Shown: positions 7,382 through 15,292, counted from the first letter of the stretch. The stretch is DNA of 16,087 bases from an uncultured Clostridia bacterium (GCA_947304065.1 CAMZAI010000039.1:1-16087); one strand, 5' to 3'. A program made the numbers and translations. The notes: generated by a model not told the origin, from the sequence alone.

Positions 7382-9853
7382 ATGGATGACAGATTTACGG
7401 AACATGCGCGGGAAGCACTGAACCAGGCAGGCGAGGTGGCTTCCAGACTTGCGCATAATTATATCGGGACCGAGCATTTGCTGATAGGCCTGACCAGGGC
7501 CGGCGGAGTGGCTGCGCGTGTCCTTGAGGAGAACCTCGTCGACGAGGACAAACTCTTAGAGCTCGTGAACCAGCTCATTTCGCCCGGTTCGCGCGTGGGA
7601 TTTGCGGAGGTTGAGAACCTTACGCCCAGAGCCAGGAGGATCATCGACAGGAGCTTTAAGGAGGCAGCGAAGCTGAACTCAAAGAAGGTCGGCACCGAGC
7701 ATATCCTTATCTCGATGCTGAGGGAAGGCGACTGCATAGCTGTGCGCCTGCTCAATACCATCGGAGTAAATATCCAGAAGCTCTATTACGATACAATGGC
7801 CGCATCGGGCGTTGACGTAAACCAGCTCAAGCACGAACTGAAGGCTGCGGGCGGCAGCGTGCGCGAAAAGACAGCCACGCCTACACTGGACCAGTACAGC
7901 CGCGACCTGACCGCGTATGCGCGCGAGGGCAAGCTTGATCCCGTAGTGGGCAGGGCGGAGGAGATCGAGCGCGTGATCCAGATCCTCAGCCGCAGAACGA
8001 AGAACAATCCCTGTCTCGTGGGTGAGCCCGGCGTAGGCAAAACAGCCATCGTAGAGGGACTTGCGCAGAAGATCGTTGCGGGCGACGTGCCCGGTACCGT
8101 CAGGGACCGCCGCGTTGTAACGCTCGATCTTTCGGGTATGGTAGCAGGTTCCAAGTACAGGGGCGAATTCGAGGAACGCATCAAGAAGGTTGTCGCCGAG
8201 GTTGTTTCGGCAGGGAATGTCATGCTCTTTGTCGATGAGCTCCACACCATCATAGGAGCAGGCGGCGCCGAAGGCGCGATCGATGCATCGAATATCTTAA
8301 AGCCTTCGCTCGCGCGCGGTGAGCTCCAGCTGATCGGTGCAACGACGCTTGATGAATACAGAAAATATATTGAGAAGGATCCCGCGCTTGAGAGGCGTTT
8401 CCAGCAGGTGGCTGTGGAAGAACCCACTCCCGGGGAAGCGGTGAAGATCCTTAAAGGACTGCGCCCTAAATACGAGGAGCATCATAAGGTTACCATTACC
8501 GATGACGCGATAGAGGCAGCGGTAAAGCTCGGCGGCAGATACATTAACGACAGATTCCTTCCCGACAAGGCCATCGATCTGATGGACGAGGCCGCATCGA
8601 AGGTGGCCCTGAGCGTTTACAAGGCGTCTCCCCGCAAGAAGGCTCTCGAGGAGAAGCTTGCGGCTCTCGATGAGAAGAAGGAGAGCGCGATAAAGGCCGA
8701 GGCGTACGAGGAAGCAGGCGCGATTAAGAAAAAGCAGCAGCGCATCCGCAAGGATATCGAGAAGCTCGAAGCCGAAGAGGCGGAGCGCAAGGAGTCGATG
8801 CAGCTTAAGGTGACCGCGGACGAGATCGCGGATATCGTTGCGGGCTGGACAAAGATACCCGTAAAGAAGCTTGCGGAGGGCGAGACGGCCCGTCTGTTGA
8901 AGCTCGAAGATACACTGCATAAGCGCGTTGTGGGCCAGGAAGGCGCCGTATCCGCGGTAGCCAAGGCCATCAGGCGAGGCAGGGTGGGCTTAAAAGACCC
9001 CAACCGTCCTACCGGTTCGTTCCTGTTCCTGGGGCCTACGGGCGTTGGTAAGACAGAGCTCTCGAAGGCGCTCGCGGAGGCAGTGTTCGGTACGGAAGAC
9101 TCGATCATCAGAGTCGACATGTCCGAATACATGGAGAAGCACAGCGTATCGAAGATGATCGGATCGCCGCCCGGCTATGTGGGATTTGAGGACGGCGGAC
9201 AGCTCTCCGAGAAGATCAGGCGCCACCCTTATTCGGTAGTGCTCTTTGACGAGATAGAGAAGGCTCATCCCGATGTATTCAATATCCTGCTCCAGGTACT
9301 CGACGACGGACATATCACCGACGCACAGGGACGCAAGATCAGCTTTAAGAACGCGATAATCATCATGACCTCGAACGCGGGAGCGCAGAACATCGTATCT
9401 CCCAAGACGCTCGGTTTTGCAACCGCCACAGACGCGAAGGCGGATTACAACCGCATGAAGGAAGGCGTTATGGATGAGGTAAGGCGCCTGTTCAAGCCCG
9501 AGTTCCTCAACCGTATCGACGAGATGATCGTGTTCCACTCGCTCGGCAGGGAAGAGATCCGCAAGATCGTTACGATCATGACCGACAAGATCGTGAAGCG
9601 TGCGGCGGAAGAGATGAGCATTAAGCTGAAGATCGACGATACCTTTACGGAATATGTCGCCGAGAAGGGATTTGACGAGAAATACGGCGCGAGACCGTTA
9701 AGACGCGCGATCCAGACAGATCTGGAGGACAGACTCGCTGAGGAGATCCTCGAGGGACGCGCTAAGGAAGGCGATACCGTCACCGTTGCCTATGATAAGG
9801 ATAAGAAGCTGGTGACCTTTAAGGAACGCACTTCAAGGAAAAAAGAGAAATAA
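7382..9853 (+). CDS. clpC: ClpC AAA+ unfoldase of the ClpCP protease
   Basis: ClpC unfolds substrates and feeds them to ClpP in the cytoplasm. This 823-residue protein has the full plan. Two Clp N repeats occupy about 1-140, each with a GTEH motif (Glu31 and Glu106, matching the phosphoarginine-pocket glutamates of B. subtilis ClpC). AAA module 1 has Walker A GEPGVGKT (214-221) and Walker B with Asp285-Glu286. A middle domain with a UVR-type coiled coil lies at about 422-460. AAA module 2 has GPTGVGKT (551-558) and Walker B Asp623-Glu624. An LGF loop for ClpP docking is at 677-679. Its length is close to that of B. subtilis ClpC (about 810). CGGAGA precedes the ATG, and mcsB ends 13 bases upstream. 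It appears fully functional. No clear terminator follows. Confidence 0.97.
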   Translation: MDDRFTEHAREALNQAGEVASRLAHNYIGTEHLLIGLTRAGGVAARVLEENLVDEDKLLELVNQLISPGSRVGFAEVENLTPRARRIIDRSFKEAAKLNSKKVGTEHILISMLREGDCIAVRLLNTIGVNIQKLYYDTMAASGVDVNQLKHELKAAGGSVREKTATPTLDQYSRDLTAYAREGKLDPVVGRAEEIERVIQILSRRTKNNPCLVGEPGVGKTAIVEGLAQKIVAGDVPGTVRDRRVVTLDLSGMVAGSKYRGEFEERIKKVVAEVVSAGNVMLFVDELHTIIGAGGAEGAIDASNILKPSLARGELQLIGATTLDEYRKYIEKDPALERRFQQVAVEEPTPGEAVKILKGLRPKYEEHHKVTITDDAIEAAVKLGGRYINDRFLPDKAIDLMDEAASKVALSVYKASPRKKALEEKLAALDEKKESAIKAEAYEEAGAIKKKQQRIRKDIEKLEAEEAERKESMQLKVTADEIADIVAGWTKIPVKKLAEGETARLLKLEDTLHKRVVGQEGAVSAVAKAIRRGRVGLKDPNRPTGSFLFLGPTGVGKTELSKALAEAVFGTEDSIIRVDMSEYMEKHSVSKMIGSPPGYVGFEDGGQLSEKIRRHPYSVVLFDEIEKAHPDVFNILLQVLDDGHITDAQGRKISFKNAIIIMTSNAGAQNIVSPKTLGFATATDAKADYNRMKEGVMDEVRRLFKPEFLNRIDEMIVFHSLGREEIRKIVTIMTDKIVKRAAEEMSIKLKIDDTFTEYVAEKGFDEKYGARPLRRAIQTDLEDRLAEEILEGRAKEGDTVTVAYDKDKKLVTFKERTSRKKEK

Positions 9854-9901
9854 AGTATTTGTGAAGTTTTTGTAAAAATCACGAGTGAGTGTTGTTTGAG
9901 A

Positions 9902-9930
9902 TTGAAAAACGGAAGGATCTGTGATAGAAT
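9902..9930 (+). promoter_or_regulatory. Extended -10 promoter of the 137-residue gene
   Basis: TTGAAA (9902-9907) and TAGAAT (9925-9930) are separated by 17 bp. A TGA directly before the -10 (9922-9924) makes an extended -10 element. Transcription would begin near 9937, leaving a leader of about 70 bases that contains a hairpin. Confidence 0.72.
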
Positions 9931-9996
9931 TTTTACACGGATGGGACAGAAAACGATCTCGGTGTCCGATTTCCGTTTTCATTGTTTTACACAGAC

Positions 9997-10003
9997 AAGG
10001 AGA
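9997..10003 (+). promoter_or_regulatory. Ribosome binding site that fixes the start at 10009
   Basis: AAGGAGA lies five bases before ATG 10009. It falls inside an in-frame extension from TTG 9982, so that earlier start is rejected. Confidence 0.75.
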
Positions 10004-10008
10004 CACAA

Positions 10009-10422
10009 ATGAAGACTGTTGGATCATTGATCAGAAGTGAAGAGGACGGAAGCCTCAGCTTCGGCGATTTCACACTCGCGGCGAAGGGTAAGGTTTCGGA
10101 TTTCAGTCACAACGGAGATCTCTACAAGGTTAAGACCTTTAACGAGATCACGAAGCTCGAGAGGAATGAGAATTTTGTTTATGAATCGGTACCCGGTTCG
10201 GCGGTATTCAATTTCATCGCCGATGAGAATACGGTGAGCTTTGCGGTAGCCGGTGCGGAGGACGTTCAGATAACCCTCGAACTCGAGCCGGATAAGGAAT
10301 ATGACGTTCAGGTAGGCGGCAGCGACCTCGGACGTATGCGCACAAACCTCGGAGGCAAGCTCGTATTCAGCGTGGAGGCACGCATGGATGAGACTGTTCC
10401 CGTTAAGGTGACCGGCGTTTGA
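10009..10422 (+). CDS. Conserved 137-residue protein of unknown function
   Basis: I recognise this as a small protein found in Lachnospiraceae that automatic annotation sometimes labels endosialidase. That label is doubtful, since the protein is far too short for an enzyme of that class. It has no signal peptide, membrane helix or Cys cluster. It begins MKTVGSLIRSEEDGSLSFGDF. Alternating hydrophobic and polar stretches (VSFAVAG, VQITLELEPDKEYDVQVGG, GKLVFSVEARMDE) suggest an all-beta fold, and the tract SDFSHNGDLYKVKTFNEITK is distinctive. Composition is acidic. It stands alone between its own extended -10 promoter and a strong terminator, which suggests high, independent expression. Proximity to clpC may or may not be meaningful. 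No function is assigned. Confidence 0.8.
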   Translation: MKTVGSLIRSEEDGSLSFGDFTLAAKGKVSDFSHNGDLYKVKTFNEITKLERNENFVYESVPGSAVFNFIADENTVSFAVAGAEDVQITLELEPDKEYDVQVGGSDLGRMRTNLGGKLVFSVEARMDETVPVKVTGV

Positions 10423-10457
10423 ATCTTTAAATAACAAAACTTATATATTTACACAGG

Positions 10458-10483
10458 AAAAGACCGCTTTATGCGGTCTTTTT
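10458..10483 (+). terminator. Rho-independent terminator after the 137-residue gene
   Basis: AAAGACCGC (10459-10467) pairs with GCGGTCTTT (10473-10481) around the 5-base loop TTTAT, and the T-run continues to 10483. It insulates the argG promoter 29 bases downstream from transcription of the preceding gene. Confidence 0.92.
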
Positions 10484-10511
10484 CCAAATAAAAATTTCTT
10501 TGAAGAAGGGG

Positions 10512-10539
10512 TTGACAAAAGAGTATACAAGTGTATAAT
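10512..10539 (+). promoter_or_regulatory. Near-consensus promoter of the arginine operon
   Basis: TTGACA (10512-10517) and TATAAT (10534-10539) are both perfect consensus hexamers, separated by 16 bp, predicting a start near 10546. The inverted repeat TATACA-AG-TGTATA (10524-10537) overlaps the spacer and -10. This is the strongest promoter in the window, which fits a unit that must be held down by a repressor. Confidence 0.9.
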
Positions 10540-10540
10540 A

Positions 10541-10575
10541 TGCATAGATTTACACAAGAAGTGCATAAATATACA
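10541..10575. promoter_or_regulatory. Tandem ARG boxes (ArgR/AhrC operator)
   Basis: TGCATAGATTTACA (10541-10554) and TGCATAAATATACA (10562-10575) both fit TGNAT-N4-(A/T)TNCA, the core of the ArgR box (TGAAT-N4-ATTCA in other bacteria). The two are 21 bp apart, exactly the classical layout of two 18-bp boxes with a 3-bp gap. The first covers the transcription start and the second lies just before the argG ribosome site. Repression by arginine-bound ArgR is the natural reading. The repressor gene is not in the window. Confidence 0.72.
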
Positions 10576-10585
10576 ATGTTATTGC

Positions 10586-10591
10586 AGGAGG
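10586..10591 (+). promoter_or_regulatory. Ribosome binding site that fixes the argG start
   Basis: AGGAGG lies eight bases before ATG 10600. The in-frame GTG at 10531 lies within the -10 region, upstream of the predicted transcription start, so it cannot be the start codon for this promoter. Confidence 0.85.
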
Positions 10592-10599
10592 ATATACAT

Positions 10600-11820
10600 A
10601 TGGATAAGAAAGACATTAAGAAGGTTGTACTTGCATATTCGGGCGGACTTGATACATCGATCATCATTCCGTGGCTTAAGGAAAATTACAATAATCCCGA
10701 GATCATAGCTGTAGCCGGCAATGTAGGCCAGGCCGACGAGCTCGACGGACTTGAGGAGAAAGCATTAAAGACAGGCGCATCGAAGCTTATCGTTGCGGAC
10801 CTCGTTGACGAGATGGTTGAAGACATCATCATCCCTTCGCTGAAGATGGACGCGAAGTACGAGACATATCTTCTTGGAACAGCTTTTGCACGTCCCGTTA
10901 TCGGCAAAAAGCTTGCAGAGATCGCTCTTGCAGAGGGTGCGGACGCTATCTGCCACGGCGCTACCGGTAAGGGCAACGATCAGGTTCGTTTCGAGCTTGC
11001 TATCAAGAGATTCGCTCCCGACATGAAGATCATCGCTCCCTGGAGAGAGTGGGACATCAAGTCGCGTGACGAGGAGATCGACTACGCCGAGGCGCACAAC
11101 GTTCCGCTGAAGATCTCACGTGAGACCAGCTATTCGAAGGATAAGAACCTCTGGCACTTAAGCCATGAAGGCCTTGATCTCGAGGATCCCAAGAACGAGC
11201 CCCAGTACGACAAGCCCGGCTTCCTTGAGATGGGCGTATCGCCCGTTCAGGCACCCGACAAGCCCGAGTACGTAACACTCGGATTCGAGGCGGGCGCTCC
11301 CGTTTCCTTAAACGGCGAGAAGATGAAGGCTTCGAAGATCATCGAGAAGCTTAACGAGATCGGCGGAAGGAACGGAATCGGCATCATCGACATCGTTGAG
11401 AACCGTCTGGTAGGCATGAAGGACCGCGGCGTATACGAGACACCCGGCGGAACCATTCTTTACAAGGCTCACGAGCAGCTCGAGATGATCACCGTCGACA
11501 AGGAGACCCTTCACGAGAAGCAGAAGCTCAGCATTGATTACGCTGACCTCATCTACAACGGAAAGTGGTATACTCCTCTTCAGGAGGCGCTCACCGCTTT
11601 TGCGAACGAGGCGGACAAGTACTGCACGGGTTCCGTAACCTTAAAGCTCTACAAGGGCAATATCATCCCCGCGGGCATGGAGTCGCCTTACTCACTTTAC
11701 TCCGAGAATCTTGTAACCTTCGGCGAGAGCGATTACGACCAGGCTCAGGCAGCAGGCTTCATCAATCTCTGGGGACTTCCCACAAAGGTTCAGGCCTACA
11801 GGGAGCAGGGCAAGCTTTGA
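10600..11820 (+). CDS. argG: Argininosuccinate synthase
   Basis: ArgG joins citrulline and aspartate, using ATP, to give argininosuccinate, the penultimate step to arginine in the cytoplasm. The 406-residue product has the usual family length (about 400). It shows the N-type ATP pyrophosphatase loop AYSGGLDTS (12-20), the HGATGKGNDQVRFE motif, APWREWD, the ISRETSYSKDKNLWHLSHEG tract and the C-terminal SLYSENLVTF tract. The start is set by AGGAGG at 10586-10591. It is the first gene of the arginine unit, behind a strong promoter and two ARG boxes. Only 59 bases without a terminator separate it from the importer genes, so they are probably co-transcribed. It appears intact. Confidence 0.97.
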   Translation: MDKKDIKKVVLAYSGGLDTSIIIPWLKENYNNPEIIAVAGNVGQADELDGLEEKALKTGASKLIVADLVDEMVEDIIIPSLKMDAKYETYLLGTAFARPVIGKKLAEIALAEGADAICHGATGKGNDQVRFELAIKRFAPDMKIIAPWREWDIKSRDEEIDYAEAHNVPLKISRETSYSKDKNLWHLSHEGLDLEDPKNEPQYDKPGFLEMGVSPVQAPDKPEYVTLGFEAGAPVSLNGEKMKASKIIEKLNEIGGRNGIGIIDIVENRLVGMKDRGVYETPGGTILYKAHEQLEMITVDKETLHEKQKLSIDYADLIYNGKWYTPLQEALTAFANEADKYCTGSVTLKLYKGNIIPAGMESPYSLYSENLVTFGESDYDQAQAAGFINLWGLPTKVQAYREQGKL

Positions 11821-11879
11821 TAAGTCTGTTTACGAAAAGGAAAGATTAATATAAAGTCAGATCAGAGGAGAATACAGTT

Positions 11880-12701
11880 ATGAAAAAGATCATCGCATTA
11901 ATTCTTGCGGCCGCACTCATGTGCGCTGCATTTACAGGCTGCTCGGGCAGCGATAAGAAGACTGAAGACAATAAGAATACAGAGGCGTCCGGAAAGACCG
12001 TGGCCGATATCAAGGCGGCAGGCAAGCTCGTTATCGCAACGAGCCCCGATTTCCCTCCTTTTGAGGAACTCAAGTCGGACGGCAGTGTTGAGGGCATCGA
12101 GATCGATATCCTGAACATGATCTGCAAGGAGCTCGGCGTGGAGCTTGTTATCGAGCAGATGGATTTTGAATCGGTTCTTCCCGGAGTACAGGCGGGCAAG
12201 TTCGATCTGGGCGTTTCGGGCATCACAGCCAACGAAGAGCGCAAGAAGAACGCTCTGTTCACCGATCCTTACTGCCTCGCTGCACAGGCGATCGTTGTAA
12301 CCGCAAGCGGCTCGATAAAGAGCAAGGCCGATCTCGCCGGCAAGGCTGTAGCGGTTCAGACCGGCACCACGGCTGAGTCGTTCTGTATGTCAGAGGGCTA
12401 CAAGGTTAATTCCTACGCGGCCAACAGCGACGCAGAGCTCTCGCTCGTAAACGGCAAGGTTGATGCATGGGTAATCGATGACCTCACAGCCGCGGAGATG
12501 GTTGCTTCCTACAACGAGACTCATGACGACAAGCTCGTCATCCTCGACGAGGCAATGACCACCGAGCCTTACGGATTCGCTACAAAGCTCGGCAACGACG
12601 ATCTGATCAACGAGATCAACAAGATCCTCAAGAAGCTGCTCGACGACGGCACCATCGCATCGGTATTCGAGAAGTTCGAGGCACCTTATACAAAACCCTG
12701 A
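11880..12701 (+). CDS. Amino acid ABC transporter, substrate-binding lipoprotein
   Basis: This 273-residue family 3 solute-binding protein captures a polar amino acid outside the membrane for the permease encoded next. A lipoprotein signal peptide ends in FTGC, with the lipidated cysteine at Cys21, followed by a Lys/Asp/Asn-rich tether (22-40). The mature fold starts with GKLVIATSPDFPPFE (49-62). Arg121 in GITANEERKK and Asp195 in VDAWVIDD match the residues that in this family hold the ligand's carboxylate and amino groups. QTGTTAE (160-166) forms the second-lobe binding loop. GAGGAG (11865-11870) supports the ATG. Flanking argG and argF and the shared ARG-box promoter suggest arginine, ornithine or citrulline as ligand, which is inference; cystine, histidine or glutamine carriers look similar. 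Confidence 0.93.
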   Translation: MKKIIALILAAALMCAAFTGCSGSDKKTEDNKNTEASGKTVADIKAAGKLVIATSPDFPPFEELKSDGSVEGIEIDILNMICKELGVELVIEQMDFESVLPGVQAGKFDLGVSGITANEERKKNALFTDPYCLAAQAIVVTASGSIKSKADLAGKAVAVQTGTTAESFCMSEGYKVNSYAANSDAELSLVNGKVDAWVIDDLTAAEMVASYNETHDDKLVILDEAMTTEPYGFATKLGNDDLINEINKILKKLLDDGTIASVFEKFEAPYTKP

Positions 12702-12715
12702 AAGGAAATATCATC

Positions 12716-13402
12716 GTGTCAGCATGGTTTGATAAACTGAACGAGACCTTTATAGCATCAGGCTATTACCGCCTGATGCTTGATGGTTTTAAAAACACAA
12801 TAATAATCACACTCGGAGCGCTGGCGATAAGTATCGTTCTGGGCTCCCTGATCGCGGTCGTCAGGTACCTCGGCGAGGATGTGCCCGCGATGAAGCCGGT
12901 CGTAAAGATACTGACATTTTATGTCAATGTCATCAGAGGCATACCTGTCGTTGTACTGCTGCTGATCTTTTACTTTGTCATCATGAAGTCTTCGGAAGGC
13001 CTTGTGGTCGGCATCATCACGTTCGGGATCAATTCGAGCGCGTACATGTCGGAGCTGATCCGCGGCGGCATCAACGCCGTTGACAAAGGACAGATGGAGG
13101 CCGGACGAAGCCTCGGTATGTCGAGACTTCAGTGTACCCGGCGCATCATTTTCCCGCAGGCTGTCAGATACATCCTTCCCGCGGTCGGCAATGAGCTCAT
13201 CGCGCTCTTAAAGGAGACCTCCGTTGCGGGTTATGTCGCTGTCGTCGACCTCACCCGTGCCGGCAATCTGGTCAGAAACAATACCTATGACGCGGTCAAT
13301 CCGCTGCTCCTCGTGGCGGTGACTTACCTCGTGATGGTATTCGGCCTCGATGCATTGCTCAGGAAGATGGAAAGGAGGCTGGCCAAGAATGATAAGCGTT
13401 AA
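12716..13402 (+). CDS. Amino acid ABC transporter, permease
   Basis: This 228-residue inner-membrane protein forms the channel of the importer. Hydrophobic segments lie at about 22-48, 62-90, 95-112, 150-178 and 192-212, the usual layout of the His/Glu/Gln/Arg/opine permease family. The cytoplasmic coupling loop is clear at 128-149 (EAGRSLGMSRLQCTRRIIFPQA), which contacts the ATPase, and the upstream ELIRGGINAVDKGQ tract is also typical. The GTG start is supported by GAAAGGAAAT at 12700-12709. It lies 14 bases after the binding-protein gene and overlaps the ATPase gene by 14 bases. With only one permease gene, it would work as a homodimer. Confidence 0.93.
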   Translation: MSAWFDKLNETFIASGYYRLMLDGFKNTIIITLGALAISIVLGSLIAVVRYLGEDVPAMKPVVKILTFYVNVIRGIPVVVLLLIFYFVIMKSSEGLVVGIITFGINSSAYMSELIRGGINAVDKGQMEAGRSLGMSRLQCTRRIIFPQAVRYILPAVGNELIALLKETSVAGYVAVVDLTRAGNLVRNNTYDAVNPLLLVAVTYLVMVFGLDALLRKMERRLAKNDKR

Positions 13403-14111
13403 GGATCTGCATAAGAATTTTGAGGATCTTGAGGTCCTCAAAGGCGTCAGCGTGGAGATCGAAAAAGGCGACGTAATGTGCGTTATCGGGCCCTCGGGCT
13501 CCGGTAAGTCGACTTTCCTCCGATGCCTGAACCTTCTTGAAAAGCCTTCGAGCGGCCGGATAATATTTGAAGGGGACGATCTGACCGGCAAGGACATCGA
13601 TCTGGATCTTCACAGACAGAAGATGGGCATGGTGTTCCAGCAGTTCAACCTTTTTCCGCATATGACGGTGATGGGGAATCTTACCTGCGCACCGATGCTG
13701 CTGAAGAAAACGCCTAAGGAGGCCGCCGAGAAAAAGGCCATGGAGCTTCTGGAGCGCGTCGGCCTTGCGGACAAGGCGAATGAATATCCGAACACGCTCT
13801 CGGGCGGACAGAAGCAGCGTGTGGCGATCGTCAGGGCTCTTTGCATGGAGCCGGACGTTATGCTCTTTGACGAGCCCACATCGGCGCTCGACCCCGAAAT
13901 GGTAGGCGAGGTTCTTGATGTTATGAAGGAACTCGCAGCGGACGGCATGACAATGGTGGTAGTCACTCACGAGATGGGTTTCGCCAGAGAAGTATCGAAC
14001 AGGGTTGTTTTCCTTGACGAAGGCGTGATCGTCGAACAGGGGACGCCCGAGGAAGTATTCGGGAATCCAAAGTCGGAGAGACTTAAGGGTTTCCTTGCCA
14101 AAGTATTGTGA
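13389..14111 (+). CDS. Amino acid ABC transporter, ATP-binding protein
   Basis: This 240-residue ATPase powers the importer. All motifs are present: Walker A GPSGSGKST (34-42), Q-loop Gln84 in VFQQFNLFPHMTV, signature LSGGQKQR (137-144), Walker B VMLFDE (157-162) with the DEPTSALDPE D-loop, and switch His194 in VVTHEMGFA. The sequence is of the GlnQ/ArtP/HisP type, which serves polar amino acids. The ATG is set by AAAGGAGG (13371-13378). A start at 13350 would add 13 residues lying within the permease gene and has no ribosome site. The 14-base overlap with the permease suggests coupled translation. Confidence 0.96.
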   Translation: MISVKDLHKNFEDLEVLKGVSVEIEKGDVMCVIGPSGSGKSTFLRCLNLLEKPSSGRIIFEGDDLTGKDIDLDLHRQKMGMVFQQFNLFPHMTVMGNLTCAPMLLKKTPKEAAEKKAMELLERVGLADKANEYPNTLSGGQKQRVAIVRALCMEPDVMLFDEPTSALDPEMVGEVLDVMKELAADGMTMVVVTHEMGFAREVSNRVVFLDEGVIVEQGTPEEVFGNPKSERLKGFLAKVL

Positions 14112-14184
14112 TTTTTGAAAGGCAGGCAGATTTGCCGAAGTCGGAACTGCGGGTGCCTGAAGCGAAAGAACGGAGGAAAGAGTT
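14112..14184 (+). other. Spacer between the ATPase gene and argF
   Basis: The 73 bases hold no gene and no convincing promoter. CAGGCA (14124-14129) can pair with TGCCTG (14155-14160), with a small CCG/CGG stem inside, and a competing GGCA-GATT-TGCC hairpin overlaps it. No T-run follows, so it is not a terminator. It may set the relative mRNA level of argF, but that is speculative. CGGAGGAAAG (14171-14180) is the argF ribosome site. Confidence 0.4.
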
Positions 14185-15177
14185 ATGGATTTTAAAGGAC
14201 GGAGCTTTTTAAAGCTGCTTGATTATACACCGGAGGAGATCGGATATCTCCTTGATCTGGCCGCAAGGCTTAAAGACGAGAGGAAAAAGGGCATCAGCCA
14301 CAAGATCGCGGACGGAAAGAGCATTGCACTGATCTTCGAAAAGACGAGCACACGTACACGCTGCTCGTTTGAGGTTGCTGCGGCGGATCTCGGACTCCAT
14401 CCCGTATACCTCGATCCTTCGGGATCGCAGATCGGCAAAAAGGAGTCGATCGCGGATACCGCAAGAGTTCTCGGGCGCATGTTCGAGGGCATCGAGTACC
14501 GCGGTTTCGGACAGGAGATCGTCGAGGACCTCGCGAAATATGCGGGAGTTCCCGTATGGAACGGTCTCACGAACGAGTTCCATCCGACGCAGATCCTCGC
14601 GGATTTCATGACGATCAAAGAGTACTTCGGAGACCTTAAGGGCAAGAAGCTCGTATACATGGGCGACGCGCGCTACAACATGGGCAATTCGCTGATGGTC
14701 GGCTGCGCAAAGATGGGCATGAATTTTGTGGCCTGCACCGCGGAGAAGTATTTCCCCGACAAGGCGCTCATCGACGAGTGCCAAAAGATCGCGGCACAGA
14801 CCGGAGCGAAGCTCGAGTTCATCACCGATCCGGCTGCGGCTGTCAAGGGAGCGCATGTGATCTATACAGACGTATGGGTATCGATGGGCGAGCCCGACGA
14901 GGTCTGGAACGAGCGTATCGGCGATCTTACTCCCTACAGGGTTACGAAGCAGATCATGGACATCGCGGGCTCCCAGTGCAAGTTCATGCACTGCCTGCCT
15001 TCCTTCCACGACCTGAACACGAAGATCGGCAAGGATATCTATAACAAATTCGGCATCGACTGCATGGAAGTGACCGACGAAGTATTCGAGTCGCCCGCAT
15101 CCATCGTATTCGATGAGGCCGAGAACCGCATGCATACGATCAAAGCGGTAATGTACGCGACACTGGGAGGAAAATAA
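14185..15177 (+). CDS. argF: Ornithine carbamoyltransferase
   Basis: OTC transfers the carbamoyl group of carbamoyl phosphate to ornithine, giving citrulline, the substrate of ArgG. The 330-residue product has the usual length. It carries the carbamoyl-phosphate loop STRTR (55-59), HPTQ (133-136), the DARYNMGNS tract (161-169; Tyr where Asn is common), DVWVSMGE with the ornithine-binding SMG loop (229-236) and the catalytic HCLP (269-272). GKKESIADTARVL is also typical. The sequence alone does not separate anabolic ArgF from catabolic ArcB. The presence of argG in the same unit, and no arcA or arcC here, favours biosynthesis. It is the last gene before a strong terminator. Confidence 0.95.
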   Translation: MDFKGRSFLKLLDYTPEEIGYLLDLAARLKDERKKGISHKIADGKSIALIFEKTSTRTRCSFEVAAADLGLHPVYLDPSGSQIGKKESIADTARVLGRMFEGIEYRGFGQEIVEDLAKYAGVPVWNGLTNEFHPTQILADFMTIKEYFGDLKGKKLVYMGDARYNMGNSLMVGCAKMGMNFVACTAEKYFPDKALIDECQKIAAQTGAKLEFITDPAAAVKGAHVIYTDVWVSMGEPDEVWNERIGDLTPYRVTKQIMDIAGSQCKFMHCLPSFHDLNTKIGKDIYNKFGIDCMEVTDEVFESPASIVFDEAENRMHTIKAVMYATLGGK

Positions 15178-15292
15178 TGGGATCTGACAGTTTGTGATTT
15201 TGCTTTTTGTGATGCACATGGGCTGCTTGTTTTCAAACTCGCAAACAAAACCGCGCTAAGCATGGAAATTCCGCACAAACACCACGAAAACC

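Larger units (their letters stand above)
9854..10008 (+). other. Intergenic region between clpC and the 137-residue gene
   Basis: These 155 bases are AT-rich. A weak AT hairpin (GTGA 9861-9864 with TCAC 9879-9882, T5 with A5 inside) follows clpC but lacks a T-run, so it is not a convincing terminator. A good promoter lies at 9902-9930. In the predicted leader, GAAAACG (9949-9955) pairs with CGTTTTC (9974-9980), with an inner TCGG/CCGA stem (9959-9962 and 9966-9969). This may be a stabilising or regulatory hairpin. No riboswitch class is recognised. Confidence 0.5.

Noticed and set aside
9861..9882. Possible terminator after clpC
   Set aside because: The stem is short and AT-rich with a bulge, and no T-run follows, so clpC termination is left unresolved.
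10531..10599. GTG start giving ArgG 23 extra residues
   Set aside because: The GTG lies in the -10 region, upstream of the predicted transcription start; AGGAGG before ATG 10600 and the family's usual N-terminus settle the start.
11821..11879. Internal promoter before the binding-protein gene
   Set aside because: TTTACG and TATAAA can be paired only with a 15-bp spacer, too short and too weak to call.
14209..15219. 336-codon open frame on the - strand opposite argF
   Set aside because: It lies opposite a clear argF with all family motifs; the antisense product is Arg/Leu/Val-rich with no recognisable domain.
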